DNA of 63,200 bases from Zoogloea sp. LCSB751 (GCF_002028455.1 NZ_MWUM01000031.1:1-63200); one strand, 5' to 3'. Positions 1 to 8,865 are shown, numbered from the stretch's first letter. Translations and numbers: made by a program. The notes: generated from the sequence alone by a model not told the origin.

Positions 1-497
1 GGTTCTAGAGCGTGTAAATTCACAGATGCGTAACGCGCGAAAGGAGTTAGCCTACCTCAAAGCGGTCGCTCACCGAAGTCGGCTTCTGGCCGACAGCTGC
101 GTGACGCGGCGTGGTTGCTGGAACGAAGGACAGCACCCGACCCAATGCCGTCCTTCGGCCCGTCACATGCGGAAGTGCAGGTAACAAGGTACGGCTGCCG
201 TTCCAAACGATTGCTCACCGACAAGTCCTCGGTCGAAACGGACGATAGCTTTCTAAAAAAATGGTCAGTTCTGATTACAGACCGGCCATTTTCACTTTAA
301 GAACAGAAGCTACAGCATTGTTCGATGATCCTCAGATGGCGAAACTTGGATCAGCAAGCGGTCGATGTACAGCAGTGGGGAAGGGGGCATCACCAATAAC
401 AGGAAGAGTTTTGACTGGCATCGTGGTCAATCGCTGTGATGGCAACTCCTGCAAGGTGAAAGAATCGTCTCACGGGAGCTCATTTCCGCTCTCCCTA
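1..497. other. Region without a recognisable gene
   Basis: I see no convincing gene here. The short open frames lack a ribosome-binding site and recognisable protein character. The text is mixed GC with short inverted segments (for example around 85-110, with GGCTTCTGGCC-like pieces), resembling worn intergenic or mobile-element debris. The right edge is the stop of the minus-strand gene at 498. Confidence 0.5.
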
Positions 498-782
498 CTA
501 CACTGCCTTCCCGGAAAACCGGGTGTTAATGAAATCTTTCACATTGATCGACACGTAGAAGCGTTCTTCGAAAATACTGACATCTACCTTTTCATACCTC
601 TCGACACAGTAGGCCAAGGCCTCTTTCAGCTTTTTCTCGATATCCTGTACCGTTGGATAATTTACGTCAGGAGTGAGTTCAAATTTATACGGCTTTTTGA
701 GTTCGGTCTCAATTTCAACTTGAACCGAGTTGCCCGAGGGGGCAATGCCAACCTTGAAAGATTTGACTTGATGTCTTGCCAT
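498..782 (-). CDS. Small hypothetical protein, 94 aa
   Basis: I do not recognise this family. The start at 782 is chosen over the longer frame (to 830) because AGGAG lies about 9 bases upstream and the protein then begins MARHQVKSFKVG. It is a compact, soluble, charged protein with no signal peptide or membrane segment. The middle is lysine-rich (LKKPYKFEL, EKKLKEAL) and the alternation suggests a beta-alpha-beta fold. Base composition is clearly more AT-rich than the housekeeping genes of the window, and it sits alone between two stretches of non-coding debris. That would fit acquired DNA. Function unknown. Confidence 0.6.
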   Translation of the reverse strand: MARHQVKSFKVGIAPSGNSVQVEIETELKKPYKFELTPDVNYPTVQDIEKKLKEALAYCVERYEKVDVSIFEERFYVSINVKDFINTRFSGKAV

Positions 783-1396
783 GTTTGCACATCTCCTGTG
801 TGGCCAATGAAAATGCATTGGCGTAAGCAATAAAGTTGGGGTGTCAGGGGAAAATAAAAGGGAGATAATCTACTTTTTTGGAATGGTATGAAAAACGGAA
901 CACCCACTCAAACGATGGCTTCGCGGGAGATGGATAGCCGGCGGATCTTAGCCGAGAACAGTCAGTCAGATTTGCCTAAACACTCATAGCATTTCTTGAA
1001 GAGTCTCACCCAACATGGGTAGATTCTATGAATTATGTCACTTGTGCTTTTCCCGCTTGATGAGCTAAACGTCATCGAGTGCGATATGTCCTGAGAACAC
1101 CCAGCCTGGCACCCCATCCGTCCCACGAAGACCTCCACGCCCCAGAACTTCATCTCACTCTCCCCAACATTCAACTTCACCACCCCAAAGTTCTTCTCAC
1201 ACCAGTCAACGAAGACCTTTAGCACGTGCACGAAGAACTTCAGCGGCCGATACATCAACCTCGTCGCGTGCACGAAGACCTCACAGCCGTGCACGCTCAA
1301 CGTGCACGCGCCAATGTTCTATGTGCACGGCGTGTACCTCTTCGTGCACGCGTGCACATTGAGGTAACACGCGCTGAAGTTCTTCTTCGGATGTGA
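783..1396. repeat. Degenerate repeat patch rich in GTGCAC and CACGAAGACCT
   Basis: No gene is supported. Between 1124 and 1475 the word GTGCAC occurs eight times (1226, 1268, 1289, 1302, 1323, 1344, 1352, 1470). CACGAAGA(C/A)CT-like words occur at about 1124, 1209, 1229 and 1271, and inverted copies (CTTCGTGCAC) near 1340 and 1466. A minus-strand open frame at 962-1300 reads as repeating FVH/FVD/FVG peptides (CEVFVHA, KFFVHVL, VEVFVGR). This looks like a decayed low-complexity repeat rather than a conserved protein. The part 783-960 is AT-rich and is probably the promoter region of the gene at 498-782. Confidence 0.6.
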
Positions 1397-1429
1397 AAAA
1401 GCCTTGATCAGGCTGGGCTGATCAAGGCC
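1397..1429 (-). terminator. Rho-independent terminator of gdx/sugE
   Basis: On the minus strand GCCTTGATCAG, a six-base loop, then CTGATCAAGGC is followed by five T. It lies about 70 bases past the stop of the exporter gene, which it would terminate. Confidence 0.8.
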
Positions 1430-1499
1430 TTGGGGTGGGATGAAGCACTTGCGGGGTGGGGAGGTCTTCGTGCACCGTCCGCCGTAGCGGTGCTCGATG

Positions 1500-1820
1500 T
1501 CAGGCCGGGGACGACAGCTTGAGGCCGACGATGCCGGCCACGACGAGGCCGAGGCTGAGTATGCGCGGGAGGGAGGCTGGTTCGCCCAGCAGGCTCATGC
1601 CGACGATGGCGGTGCCGACGGCGCCGATGCCGACCCATACCGCGTAGGCGGTGCCGACGGGGAGATCGCGCATTGCCCAGCCGAGCAGGCCGAGGCTCAT
1701 GAGAAAGGCCAGCGCGGTGCCGACGGAGGGCCACAGCCGGGTGAAGCCTTCGGTGTATTTGAGGCCGATGGCCCATACGACTTCAAGCAGGCCAGCGACG
1801 AAGAGTGCGATCCAGTTCAT
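1500..1820 (-). CDS. gdx (sugE): Guanidinium exporter, SMR family (Gdx/SugE), 106 aa
   Basis: This is a small multidrug resistance family protein of the usual length (about 105 aa), with four membrane helices: about 3-20, 29-51, 57-77 and 84-103. The conserved membrane glutamate is in GLLEVVWAIGLK (E13), and the SugE/Gdx subtype signature is the stretch WAIGLKYTEGF. These proteins work as antiparallel dimers that exchange guanidinium for protons across the inner membrane. The assignment as guanidinium exporter, rather than drug pump, is strongly supported by the guanidine-II riboswitch directly upstream. GAGGA lies seven bases before the ATG. It is a monocistronic unit with its own terminator. 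Confidence 0.93.
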   Translation of the reverse strand: MNWIALFVAGLLEVVWAIGLKYTEGFTRLWPSVGTALAFLMSLGLLGWAMRDLPVGTAYAVWVGIGAVGTAIVGMSLLGEPASLPRILSLGLVVAGIVGLKLSSPA

Positions 1821-1839
1821 CAGTTTTCCTCAAGGTATG

Positions 1840-1882
1840 GGGCCGTCCCCGATGAAGTGCGAGAAGCAGGGTCGTCCCTGCG
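1840..1882 (-). promoter_or_regulatory. Guanidine-II (mini-ykkC) riboswitch
   Basis: Reading the minus strand, two short GC hairpins with ACGR tetraloops are separated by about 15 bases: GCAGGG-ACGA-CCCTGC (1882-1867) and GGGG-ACGG-CCCC (1851-1840). The second hairpin ends a few bases before the Shine-Dalgarno sequence (GAGGAA) of gdx. This is exactly the architecture of the mini-ykkC motif, known to bind free guanidine through its loop-loop interaction and to turn on expression of exporters. Inferred mode: translational control, since no terminator lies between it and the gene. Confidence 0.9.
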
Positions 1883-1995
1883 TCTGTCCAGCGCCCGGAT
1901 GGCGATGGAAGAGAATTCGATGAAAGCGTCACAAGGCAGGCGCCGATGGAATATCCTTGTGCCCATTTAGGGCATCGTACTTACGCACGGCACAT

Positions 1996-2929
1996 ATGGC
2001 TATCAACATCCTGTTGGCCGACAGTGGACATTTGTACCGGGATATTCTCAAGAACGCCTTGGCCGACGAGAGTGTTCGAATCGTGCTGGTCAGGAGCATT
2101 GTCGAGGCTCTGGATGCCGTCGCAAAGGAGTATTTCCATTGCTTCGTGGTGGCGTCCTGGAACGCCATCCACGAGCAGCGCTACGACATTCTGATCTGCG
2201 ACATCGTGCTGGGTGGGCACATGACGGGATCCCGCTTCATCAACCGGATCAGGCGGCAACCTGCGCCGCTGGGAAACATCCTGATCCTGGCCACCACGGC
2301 ATTCGATAATGCAGCCAGGCGGATCGAATTGTTCCACCTGGGTATCGATGATTATGTGGCCAAGCCCATTCTTCCGCTGGAGCTGAAGGCGAGGATTCAG
2401 AACCTGCTCGTGCGCAAGCGATCCGAGGAGACCTTGCTACTGCAGATATGGGGGCACGGGCCTGGGCTTGGCGATCAGCAGACGGCTCGTTCATATGATG
2501 GGCGGCGAGATCGGTGTTGAGAGCGAGGCCGGCAAGGGCAGCAACTTCTGGTTTACGGTGCGCCTGCAAAAGGGGAGCGCCGAAGAGCTTGCCGCGCCAG
2601 CGCTGACTGCTTTGCCGCCCGCCGATCAACGATTGCTCAAGGTACATGGGGGTGCGAAGGTTCTGGTGGTGGAGGATGAGCCGGTCAACCAGGAGGTATC
2701 GCGGATTCTCCTGGAGGACGCCGGGTTGGCGGTCGATCTGGCGGAGGATGGTCGCGTGGCGGTCGCCATGGCCAGGCGGCAGCACTACGCGCTGATCATG
2801 ATGGACATGCAGATGCCCAACCTCAACGACTTCGTCGCCAAGCCGGTGGTGCCCGAGCTTCTCTATGAGACGATCCTGCGCTGGTTGTCCCGCCCGCAAG
2901 CCAAGGCCTTAGTCCAAAGGGAATCCTGA
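1996..2929 (+). pseudogene. Remnant of a multi-receiver hybrid sensor histidine kinase
   Basis: Pieces of a large sensor kinase are joined with the intervening parts missing. About 1996-2160 encodes the first half of one receiver (INILLADSG...HCFVVAS). It runs into the second half of another receiver (YDILICDIVLGG, then DDYVAKP and ALKARIQNLL-like text). Near 2445 this runs out of frame into the last part of an ATPase domain, read from 2468 (GLGLAISRRLVHMMGG, then GKGSNFWFTV). That is followed by a third receiver (VLVVEDEPVNQEV, MMDMQMPN), which jumps straight to NDFVAKPV and lacks about 40 residues. Histidine-phosphorylation and sensor domains are absent. The product cannot work as a kinase. 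The region lies between gdx and the TetR gene. Confidence 0.8.
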
Positions 2930-2966
2930 TCGAACCTCACCGATGGAGGGTGCGGGTCCATCCGCC

Positions 2967-3554
2967 CTAGGGTGCCGATGCGAGGCGCCGAGCCGCCTCG
3001 ACGACCGACGCCCGTCGCCGGGCGTGTTCCTGGGGATCGTCGCGCCCCGTCAGCATGCGTGCAACCTGAGGCACGGCTGACCACCATCCCGCCAGCGCAA
3101 GTACCAGGAAGACCAGATGATCGGCTTCTATCGCGCGGGTGACGATGCCTTGCTGCTGACTGTCGGCAACGGCCTTGATCTTGTAGCCGTAGTACTCGCG
3201 CCGTTGCGCCTCGTCCGGCACTTCGCCGTCGAAGGTCAGCCCTTCCCAGCGCAGCAGCCGGCTCAGTTCGGGGTGCTCGCAGTGGTAGTCGTAGGCGCGG
3301 CCGGCGTACTCCCCGACGTCTTCGGTGGCGAACGATTCCAGCGGCACGGCCAGCGCGACCTTGGCGAGTTCGCTGCGCAGCACCGCGGAAAACAGTTCGC
3401 GCTTGTCGCCGAAGTAGTTGTAGATGCGTTCCTTGTTCACGCCGGCCACCTTGGCAATCCGTTCGACGGTGGTGCCGTCCGGGCCAAGTCGGGCGAATTC
3501 GCCCATCGCCGCTTCCAGAATCTTGCGCTTCGTGCCTTCGGTGTCCCAGGCCAT
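2967..3554 (-). CDS. TetR/AcrR-family transcriptional regulator, 195 aa
   Basis: The N-terminal helix-turn-helix is plain: TKRKILEAAMGEFARLG, then TTVERIAKVAGVNKERIYNYFGDKRELF, the standard TetR DNA-binding helices. The rest is the variable ligand-binding and dimerisation half. I take the ATG at 3554 (protein starting MAWDTEGTKRKIL) rather than the ATG 13 codons upstream, because the family normally has few residues before the first helix. It is divergent from the alcohol dehydrogenase at 3676, with a palindrome between them (3606-3623). The simplest reading is a local repressor of that gene pair and of itself. The ligand is unknown. Confidence 0.85.
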   Translation of the reverse strand: MAWDTEGTKRKILEAAMGEFARLGPDGTTVERIAKVAGVNKERIYNYFGDKRELFSAVLRSELAKVALAVPLESFATEDVGEYAGRAYDYHCEHPELSRLLRWEGLTFDGEVPDEAQRREYYGYKIKAVADSQQQGIVTRAIEADHLVFLVLALAGWWSAVPQVARMLTGRDDPQEHARRRASVVEAARRLASAP

Positions 3555-3605
3555 CGTTCTTGTTCTCTCGGTTGTACTGTTTGCCAAAATCATACTAGAA
3601 TCAAC

Positions 3606-3623
3606 TCCAACGTTTTAGTTGGA
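3606..3623. promoter_or_regulatory. Candidate TetR operator palindrome
   Basis: TCCAAC, six bases, GTTGGA is a perfect inverted repeat centred in the space between the divergent TetR and alcohol dehydrogenase genes. Position and size fit an operator of the local regulator; this is inference. Confidence 0.6.
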
Positions 3624-3675
3624 TATTTCGAGAGATCGGGATTCCAGTGGATGCGACGAGATGAAAGGTGCAGCG

Positions 3676-4689
3676 ATGAAATCCGTAGGCGTGTTGAATG
3701 CCTTACCCATTGAAGACCCGGAATCCCTGATCGAGCGGGACATACCGGAGCCATTGCCGGGCGCTGGCGATCTGCTGGTGCGGGTTCAGGCGGTATCGGT
3801 CAATCCGGCCGATTACCGGCAACGGCGCCGCAAGCAGGACGATGGGCGCTTCGAGGTGCTGGGATGGGACGTGGCGGGCGAAGTCGTCGGCCTGGGGGCA
3901 GACGTCTCCGGCTTCGCCATTGGCGATGCGGTGTATTACGCCGGCGACCTGAGCCGTCCGGGCGCCAACAGCGAACTGCATGTCGTCGAGGCCGTAATCG
4001 TCGGGCAGCGCCCCAAGTCCTTGTCTTCGGAGCGCGCCGCCGCCTTGCCGCTGACCGCACTGACCGCCTGGGAAGCCTTGATCGACCGGATGGGCCTGTC
4101 ACTCCAGGCTTCGGCCGGAAAGCACACGTTGCTGATCGTGGGCGGTGCCGGTGGCGTGGGTTCGATGGCGATCCAGCTCGCCTGCCAGGTGCCCGGCCTC
4201 ACGGTGGTGGCCACCGCGTCGCGGCCCGAATCGCGCGCCTGGTGCGAGGAACTGGGTGCCCATGCCGTCATCGACCACTTCGGCGACATGGGGGCGCAAC
4301 TCAAGGCGCTGGGGCTGGCCGCGCCGGACTTGATCCTGCTGCTCAACGATCCCGACCGCCATTACCCGGCCCTGGCCGAACTCATCGCTCCGCAGGGCAA
4401 GCTGTGCTGCATCGTGCCGTTTGCGGCGAGCCCGGACCTGAATCTGCTGATGCGCAAGAGCGCCAGCTTTCTGTGGGAGTTCATGTTCACACGCTCCCTG
4501 TTCTCGACCGCCGACCGGGCGCGGCAGGGCGAGATTCTCAACCGCGTGGCGGCGATGGTGGACGGCGGCCAGCTGGTGTCCACCGCCTCGCAAGTGCTCG
4601 GCCCCATCGATGCCGCCACCCTGCGCACCGCCCATCGGCAACTGGAAAGCGGCCGCACCGTCGGCAAGCTGGTGCTGTCCGGCTTCTGA
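3676..4689 (+). CDS. Zinc-type alcohol dehydrogenase-like / quinone oxidoreductase family protein, 337 aa
   Basis: This is a medium-chain dehydrogenase/reductase of the quinone-oxidoreductase branch. A GroES-like N-terminal half (VRVQAVSVNPADYRQR, VLGWDVAGEVVGLG) is followed by a nucleotide-binding Rossmann half with LIVGGAGGVGSMAIQLA. The zinc-ligand cysteines of true alcohol dehydrogenases are not present at the usual places, so a zinc-independent NAD(P)H reductase of quinones or enals is more likely. The start at 3676 (MKSVGVLNALPIEDPESL) has AAGG about nine bases upstream and matches the family's usual N terminus; a longer frame begins at 3619. It is followed by an NTF2-like gene after 37 bases, and the two are probably co-transcribed under the TetR protein. 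Confidence 0.85.
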   Translation: MKSVGVLNALPIEDPESLIERDIPEPLPGAGDLLVRVQAVSVNPADYRQRRRKQDDGRFEVLGWDVAGEVVGLGADVSGFAIGDAVYYAGDLSRPGANSELHVVEAVIVGQRPKSLSSERAAALPLTALTAWEALIDRMGLSLQASAGKHTLLIVGGAGGVGSMAIQLACQVPGLTVVATASRPESRAWCEELGAHAVIDHFGDMGAQLKALGLAAPDLILLLNDPDRHYPALAELIAPQGKLCCIVPFAASPDLNLLMRKSASFLWEFMFTRSLFSTADRARQGEILNRVAAMVDGGQLVSTASQVLGPIDAATLRTAHRQLESGRTVGKLVLSGF

Positions 4690-4726
4690 TTCATCCCAAC
4701 CTTCAACCCTGACTGGAAACACCCCC

Positions 4727-5134
4727 ATGACGACACTCAATATTGTTCAAGACTTCCTCGGCCACATCTTCAGCGGCCGGATGGACGACGCGCTGGCCCT
4801 GGTGGCTCCGGAGGCGAAGTTCATCTCGACCCGGCCGCAAGCCAATCCGCACAACCCATTGCACGGCACCTTCGTGGGTACCGAGGGCGCAAAGCGCTTC
4901 TTCGGCGGTTTCGTCGAGCTGCTCGAACCCGGCGAGTTCAATGTCCAGTCGACCTTCTCCGAAGGCGAGCATGCTGCACTTTATGGAACGCTGCGCCACA
5001 AGAGCCGCCAGACCGGCAAGGAGTTTGCAAGCGATTGGGCTCTGATCTGCAAGGTGAAGGATGGGCGCCTGACGCTTTACCACTTTTACGAGGATACGGA
5101 AGCCTTGCGGGATGCGCTGACCTCGGATCGCTGA
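4727..5134 (+). CDS. NTF2-like / SnoaL-like domain protein, 135 aa
   Basis: A small single-domain protein with the alpha-plus-beta cone outline of the nuclear transport factor 2-like superfamily. It has an N-terminal helix (IVQDFLGHIFSGRMDDALALVAPEAKF), a central glycine-rich strand turn (GTFVGTEGAKRFFGGFVELL) and three C-terminal strands ending CKVKDGRLTLYHFYEDTEALR. Such proteins are polyketide cyclases, isomerases or ligand binders; the substrate cannot be read from sequence. It starts at the ATG at 4727, inside a longer open frame. It lies directly behind the quinone-oxidoreductase gene, which suggests a shared role in handling a small carbonyl or aromatic compound. Confidence 0.75.
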   Translation: MTTLNIVQDFLGHIFSGRMDDALALVAPEAKFISTRPQANPHNPLHGTFVGTEGAKRFFGGFVELLEPGEFNVQSTFSEGEHAALYGTLRHKSRQTGKEFASDWALICKVKDGRLTLYHFYEDTEALRDALTSDR

Positions 5135-5195
5135 CCGAAAGAACCTCAACCCCTTGCGCGGCTCGGGGTAAGGATGGAGAGAGAGGGGCTGCGAC

Positions 5196-6845
5196 TCAGA
5201 GGATGAAGTGGGTGTTGAGGAAGTTGGACTTGTGGCCGAGCACGATGGCGTCGAGCAGTGTTTTGGTGGCGTCGGTCTGCTTGGCGGCGACCATGGTGCG
5301 GATGGAGAAGGCGCGCAGCGCGTCGTGCACCGACAGGGTGCCCTCGGCGGAGTCCTTGCGGCCGGTGAAGGGGAAGATGTCCGGGCTGCGCTGACACTGG
5401 CAGTTGATGTTGACGCGGCATACCTGGTTGACCAGCGGATCGATGAGGCTGGCGATCTGGTCCGGGTTGGTGCCGAAGATGGACACCTGCTGGCCGTGGT
5501 CGGAGCTGATCACGTATTCCAGCGCGGTCTCGATGTCCTCGAAGGGGGCTACCGGGATCAGCGGGCCGAACTGCTCTTCGCGGTAGAGCTTCATGCCTTC
5601 CTTCACCGGGTACACCACGGCAGGGTAGAACAGGGTCTCCACCGAGGTACCGCCGCCTTCGTTGAGCACACGGGCGCCCTGGCCGACGGCGTCGGCAATG
5701 CAGTCGTTCATGTAGGCGACCTTGTTCATCTCGGGCAGCGGGGTGAGGGTGACGCCCTTTTCCCAGGGCATGCCGATCTTGAGCTTGCTGATTTCCTCGC
5801 AGAAGCGGCGCAGGAAACGCTCGGCGATGGCCTGGTGTACCAGGATCATCTTGATGGCGGTGCAGCGCTGGCCATTGAAGGACAGGCTGCCGGCGATGCA
5901 TTCCTTGACGGTCAGCTCCACGTCGGCGTCGGGCAGGATGATGGCGGCGTTCTTGGCCTCCAGGCCCAGCACGGCGCGCAGGCGGTTGGATTTGGGGTGG
6001 GCCTTCTTGAGTTGGTCGGCGACCGTGCTGGAACCGATGAGGGCCAGCACATTCACCTTGCCGGAGGCCATCACATGGGGCACTACCACGCTGCCCTGGC
6101 CGTACACGATGTTGATGACACCGCGCGGGAAGGCGCTGCGGAAGGCTTCGAGCATCGGGTAGTAGAGCAGCACGCCGAAACGCGGCGGCTTGAAGACCAC
6201 CACGTTGCCCATGATCAGCGCCGGGATCAGGGTGGTGAAGGTCTCGTTCATCGGGTAGTTGTAGGGGCCCATGCACAGCACGATGCCCAGCGGCGAGCGA
6301 CGGATCTGGGCGATGGTGCCGTCCACGATCTGGAAGCGCGAGTTGCCGTTGTCGAGCTGCTTGAGCTCGGCGATGGTGGCGTTGATGTAGTCGACGGTGC
6401 GGTCGAACTCCTTCTCCGAATCGGCCAGGCTCTTGCCGATCTCCCACATGATCAGGTTAACGATCTCGCGGCGGTGGGCGATGATCTGGTTGGTGAAGTT
6501 CTGTACGCAGGCGATGCGCTCGGCCACCGACAGGGTGGGCCACTGGCCGCGACCGTGGTCGTAGGCGCGCTCGGCGGCGGCCAGCGCGGCATCGGCCTCG
6601 GCGATCCCGGTCATTGGGTAACTGCCCAGCTCCACGTGGGTCAGGCTGCCGTCGGCGCCGCGCACGCACATCGGCGAAAACACCGGGCGGGTCTCGCCCT
6701 TCCAGACGTGCATTTCGCCGTCGAGCAGGATGCTGCGCTGATGCAGCGGGGAGAGGATGCGGCACGCCTCGGCGATCTGGTGCTCCTCGGGGAAGAGGGC
6801 GAGCAGGCTTTCCTTGAGATTGCCGTGGGCGTCGGTGGCGGTCAT
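5196..6845 (-). CDS. gapN: NADP-dependent non-phosphorylating glyceraldehyde-3-phosphate dehydrogenase-like aldehyde dehydrogenase, 549 aa
   Basis: Aldehyde dehydrogenase superfamily. The catalytic cysteine is in FNGQRCTAIK (C328), the general-base glutamate in VLGLEAKN (E296), and the coenzyme motif in LIGSSTVA. The GapN-type region CMGPYNYPMNETF identifies the branch that oxidises glyceraldehyde 3-phosphate directly to 3-phosphoglycerate with NADP+. At 549 aa it is longer than streptococcal GapN (about 475), with an N-terminal extension of about 60 residues, as in the longer bacterial GapN-like group. It is divergent from pgi, another sugar-phosphate enzyme, with a 247-base gap holding both promoters. 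Substrate is family inference. Confidence 0.8.
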   Translation of the reverse strand: MTATDAHGNLKESLLALFPEEHQIAEACRILSPLHQRSILLDGEMHVWKGETRPVFSPMCVRGADGSLTHVELGSYPMTGIAEADAALAAAERAYDHGRGQWPTLSVAERIACVQNFTNQIIAHRREIVNLIMWEIGKSLADSEKEFDRTVDYINATIAELKQLDNGNSRFQIVDGTIAQIRRSPLGIVLCMGPYNYPMNETFTTLIPALIMGNVVVFKPPRFGVLLYYPMLEAFRSAFPRGVINIVYGQGSVVVPHVMASGKVNVLALIGSSTVADQLKKAHPKSNRLRAVLGLEAKNAAIILPDADVELTVKECIAGSLSFNGQRCTAIKMILVHQAIAERFLRRFCEEISKLKIGMPWEKGVTLTPLPEMNKVAYMNDCIADAVGQGARVLNEGGGTSVETLFYPAVVYPVKEGMKLYREEQFGPLIPVAPFEDIETALEYVISSDHGQQVSIFGTNPDQIASLIDPLVNQVCRVNINCQCQRSPDIFPFTGRKDSAEGTLSVHDALRAFSIRTMVAAKQTDATKTLLDAIVLGHKSNFLNTHFIL

Positions 6846-7092
6846 GGTCGTGTCCTTTGGTGGGCTGTCGCTTTATAGAGATGGGCCTGGGGGCCGTAGC
6901 GCAAGGCGGGTAGAGCATCTTTGACCGCAGCATCGGCGCTTTGCTCACTGTGCGGAACGATTTTGTCCCGGTGCGCGTGGTGCAGCGAGTTCCACGGCAT
7001 TGGTAATTCGGGCATTCTGGCCCACAAGGTCCCGTACCAGGGAACCAGGCCAACCCTCCGCGCCAAACGCATCCGAGGATATTGAGACGCCC

Positions 7093-8736
7093 ATGAGCAC
7101 GCTGACCACCAGCCGGGAATGGCTTGCGCTGCAGGCCCACCGGGAAGACATCCAGACCGTCCACCTGCGCCGCCTGTTCGCCGACGATCCGGCGCGGGCG
7201 GAGCGCTTTTCCATCGAGGCCGCCGGGGTGTTTCTCGATTACTCGAAGAACCGTGTCACCGCCGCCACGATGGAGGCGCTGATGGCCCTGGCCCGCGCCC
7301 GCGGGCTGGAGGAGGCGCGCGACGAGATGTTCTCCGGTGCGCCGGTGAACATCACCGAGCACCGGGCGGTACTGCACCGGGCCCTGCGCGCCCGCAGCGA
7401 CGAGACCATCCTGGTCGGCGGCGAGAACGTGGTGCCCGGCGTGCGCAACGTGCTCGAACAGATGCGCCGCTTTACGGACCAGGTGCGCGGTGGCAGCTGG
7501 AAGGGCTACCGCGGCCAGCCGATCAGCGACATCGTGAACATCGGCATCGGTGGTTCGGATCTCGGTCCGCAGATGGTCTGCGAGGCGTTGCGGCCGATCG
7601 GCCACCCGCGTTTGTCGATGCACTTCGTGTCCAATGTGGACGGGGCACAACTGGCCGACGTGCTGAACCGCGTCAATCCGGAGACGACGCTGTTCGTGGT
7701 GGTGTCGAAGACCTTCACGACCCAGGAGACGCTGCGCAATGCCACCAGCGCGAGGAGTTGGTTCTTGGACAACGGCGGCGGGCAGGAGGACATCGCGCGG
7801 CACTTCGTGGCAGTCTCCACCGATGCCCGCCGGGTCGCCGGGTTCGGCATTGACCCGGACCATATGTTCGGTTTCTGGGACTGGGTCGGTGGGCGCTATT
7901 CCCTGTGGTCGGCGGTCGGCTTGTCGATTGCGCTGTACATCGGCATGCCGGCCTTCGCGGCGCTGCTGGACGGGGCCCGGGAGATGGACGAGCACTTCGC
8001 GGCGGCGCCGCTGGAGCAGAACATGCCGGTGATCCTCGGCATGCTGGGGGTGTGGTACCGGCAGTTTTTCAACGCCGGTAGCCACTGCATCGCGCCCTAC
8101 GCGCACCGCCTCAACCGTTTTCCGGCCTACCTTCAGCAGCTGGACATGGAGAGCAACGGCAAGTCGGTGACCCGTGACGGCCGCCCGGTGTCCGGCGCCA
8201 CCGGTCCGGTGATCTGGGGCGAGGTGGGCACCAACGGCCAGCACGCGTTCTTCCAGCTGCTGCACCAGGGTACCGACGTGGTGCCAGTGGATTTCATCGC
8301 CCCGTTGAAGGCCGACCACGCCCTCGACGATCACCAGCTGTTACTGCTCGCCAACTGCCTGGCCCAGAGCGAGGCGCTGATGCGCGGCAAGACTGCCGAT
8401 GAGGTGCGCGCCGAACTCAGCGCGACCGGCATGGCCGGCGATGAGCTGGAGGAACTGGTGCCCCACAAGGTCTTTCCCGGCAACCGGCCGAGCAACACCC
8501 TGCTGCTGCCCAACCTGTCGCCCCATTCCCTCGGCGCGCTGATCGCTCTGTATGAGCACAAGGTGTTCGTGCAGGGGGTGATCTGGAACATCAACTCCTT
8601 CGATCAGTGGGGCGTGGAGCTGGGCAAGCGGCTGGCGGTGGATATTGTGGCGGAGCTGCGCTGCGATGGCCTGGGCCATCACGACGCGTCCACGCGGGCG
8701 TTGATCGAGCGGGTGAGGGTGTCGTTGAAGGGTTGA
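7093..8736 (+). CDS. pgi: Glucose-6-phosphate isomerase, 547 aa
   Basis: Interconverts glucose 6-phosphate and fructose 6-phosphate in the cytoplasm. Full-length for the E. coli-type enzyme (about 549 aa). Visible signatures are NIGIGGSDLGPQM (phosphate loop), VVSKTFTTQET, the PGI signature WDWVGGRYSLWSAVG, MESNGKSV, and the catalytic region GEVGTNGQHAFFQLLHQG. The C terminus has the expected INSFDQWGVELGK. The start at 7093 (MSTLTTSREWLAL) is inside a longer frame and gives the expected N terminus; GAGG lies upstream. A 13-bp-arm palindrome follows 15 bases after the stop. Confidence 0.97.
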   Translation: MSTLTTSREWLALQAHREDIQTVHLRRLFADDPARAERFSIEAAGVFLDYSKNRVTAATMEALMALARARGLEEARDEMFSGAPVNITEHRAVLHRALRARSDETILVGGENVVPGVRNVLEQMRRFTDQVRGGSWKGYRGQPISDIVNIGIGGSDLGPQMVCEALRPIGHPRLSMHFVSNVDGAQLADVLNRVNPETTLFVVVSKTFTTQETLRNATSARSWFLDNGGGQEDIARHFVAVSTDARRVAGFGIDPDHMFGFWDWVGGRYSLWSAVGLSIALYIGMPAFAALLDGAREMDEHFAAAPLEQNMPVILGMLGVWYRQFFNAGSHCIAPYAHRLNRFPAYLQQLDMESNGKSVTRDGRPVSGATGPVIWGEVGTNGQHAFFQLLHQGTDVVPVDFIAPLKADHALDDHQLLLLANCLAQSEALMRGKTADEVRAELSATGMAGDELEELVPHKVFPGNRPSNTLLLPNLSPHSLGALIALYEHKVFVQGVIWNINSFDQWGVELGKRLAVDIVAELRCDGLGHHDASTRALIERVRVSLKG

Positions 8737-8751
8737 GTGCGGGGGTGGGCC

Positions 8752-8779
8752 GGGATGGGCGAATGAATTCGCCCATCCC
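8752..8779. repeat. REP-like palindrome after pgi
   Basis: GGGATGGGCGAAT and ATTCGCCCATCCC form a perfect 13-bp inverted repeat around a two-base loop. There is no T-run, so it is not a classic terminator. Its core (GGGCGAAT/ATTCGCCC) is related to the palindrome at 16071-16102, suggesting a dispersed intergenic family. Confidence 0.7.
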
Positions 8780-8865
8780 ACGTGCATCGGCCGCTGGTAT
8801 TTCTTCATGTCATTTTGGGTAGTGCCTGCCTATAGTGGCGGTGATCTTCTTTCTCAGGATGACCG

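Noticed and set aside
962..1300. Minus-strand frame of 112 aa
   Set aside because: No ribosome site and repetitive translation. Explained by the GTGCAC repeat patch.
5208..6878. Long plus-strand open frame (556 aa)
   Set aside because: It is fully antisense to gapN, rich in His/Gly/Asp from reversed codons and has no family character.
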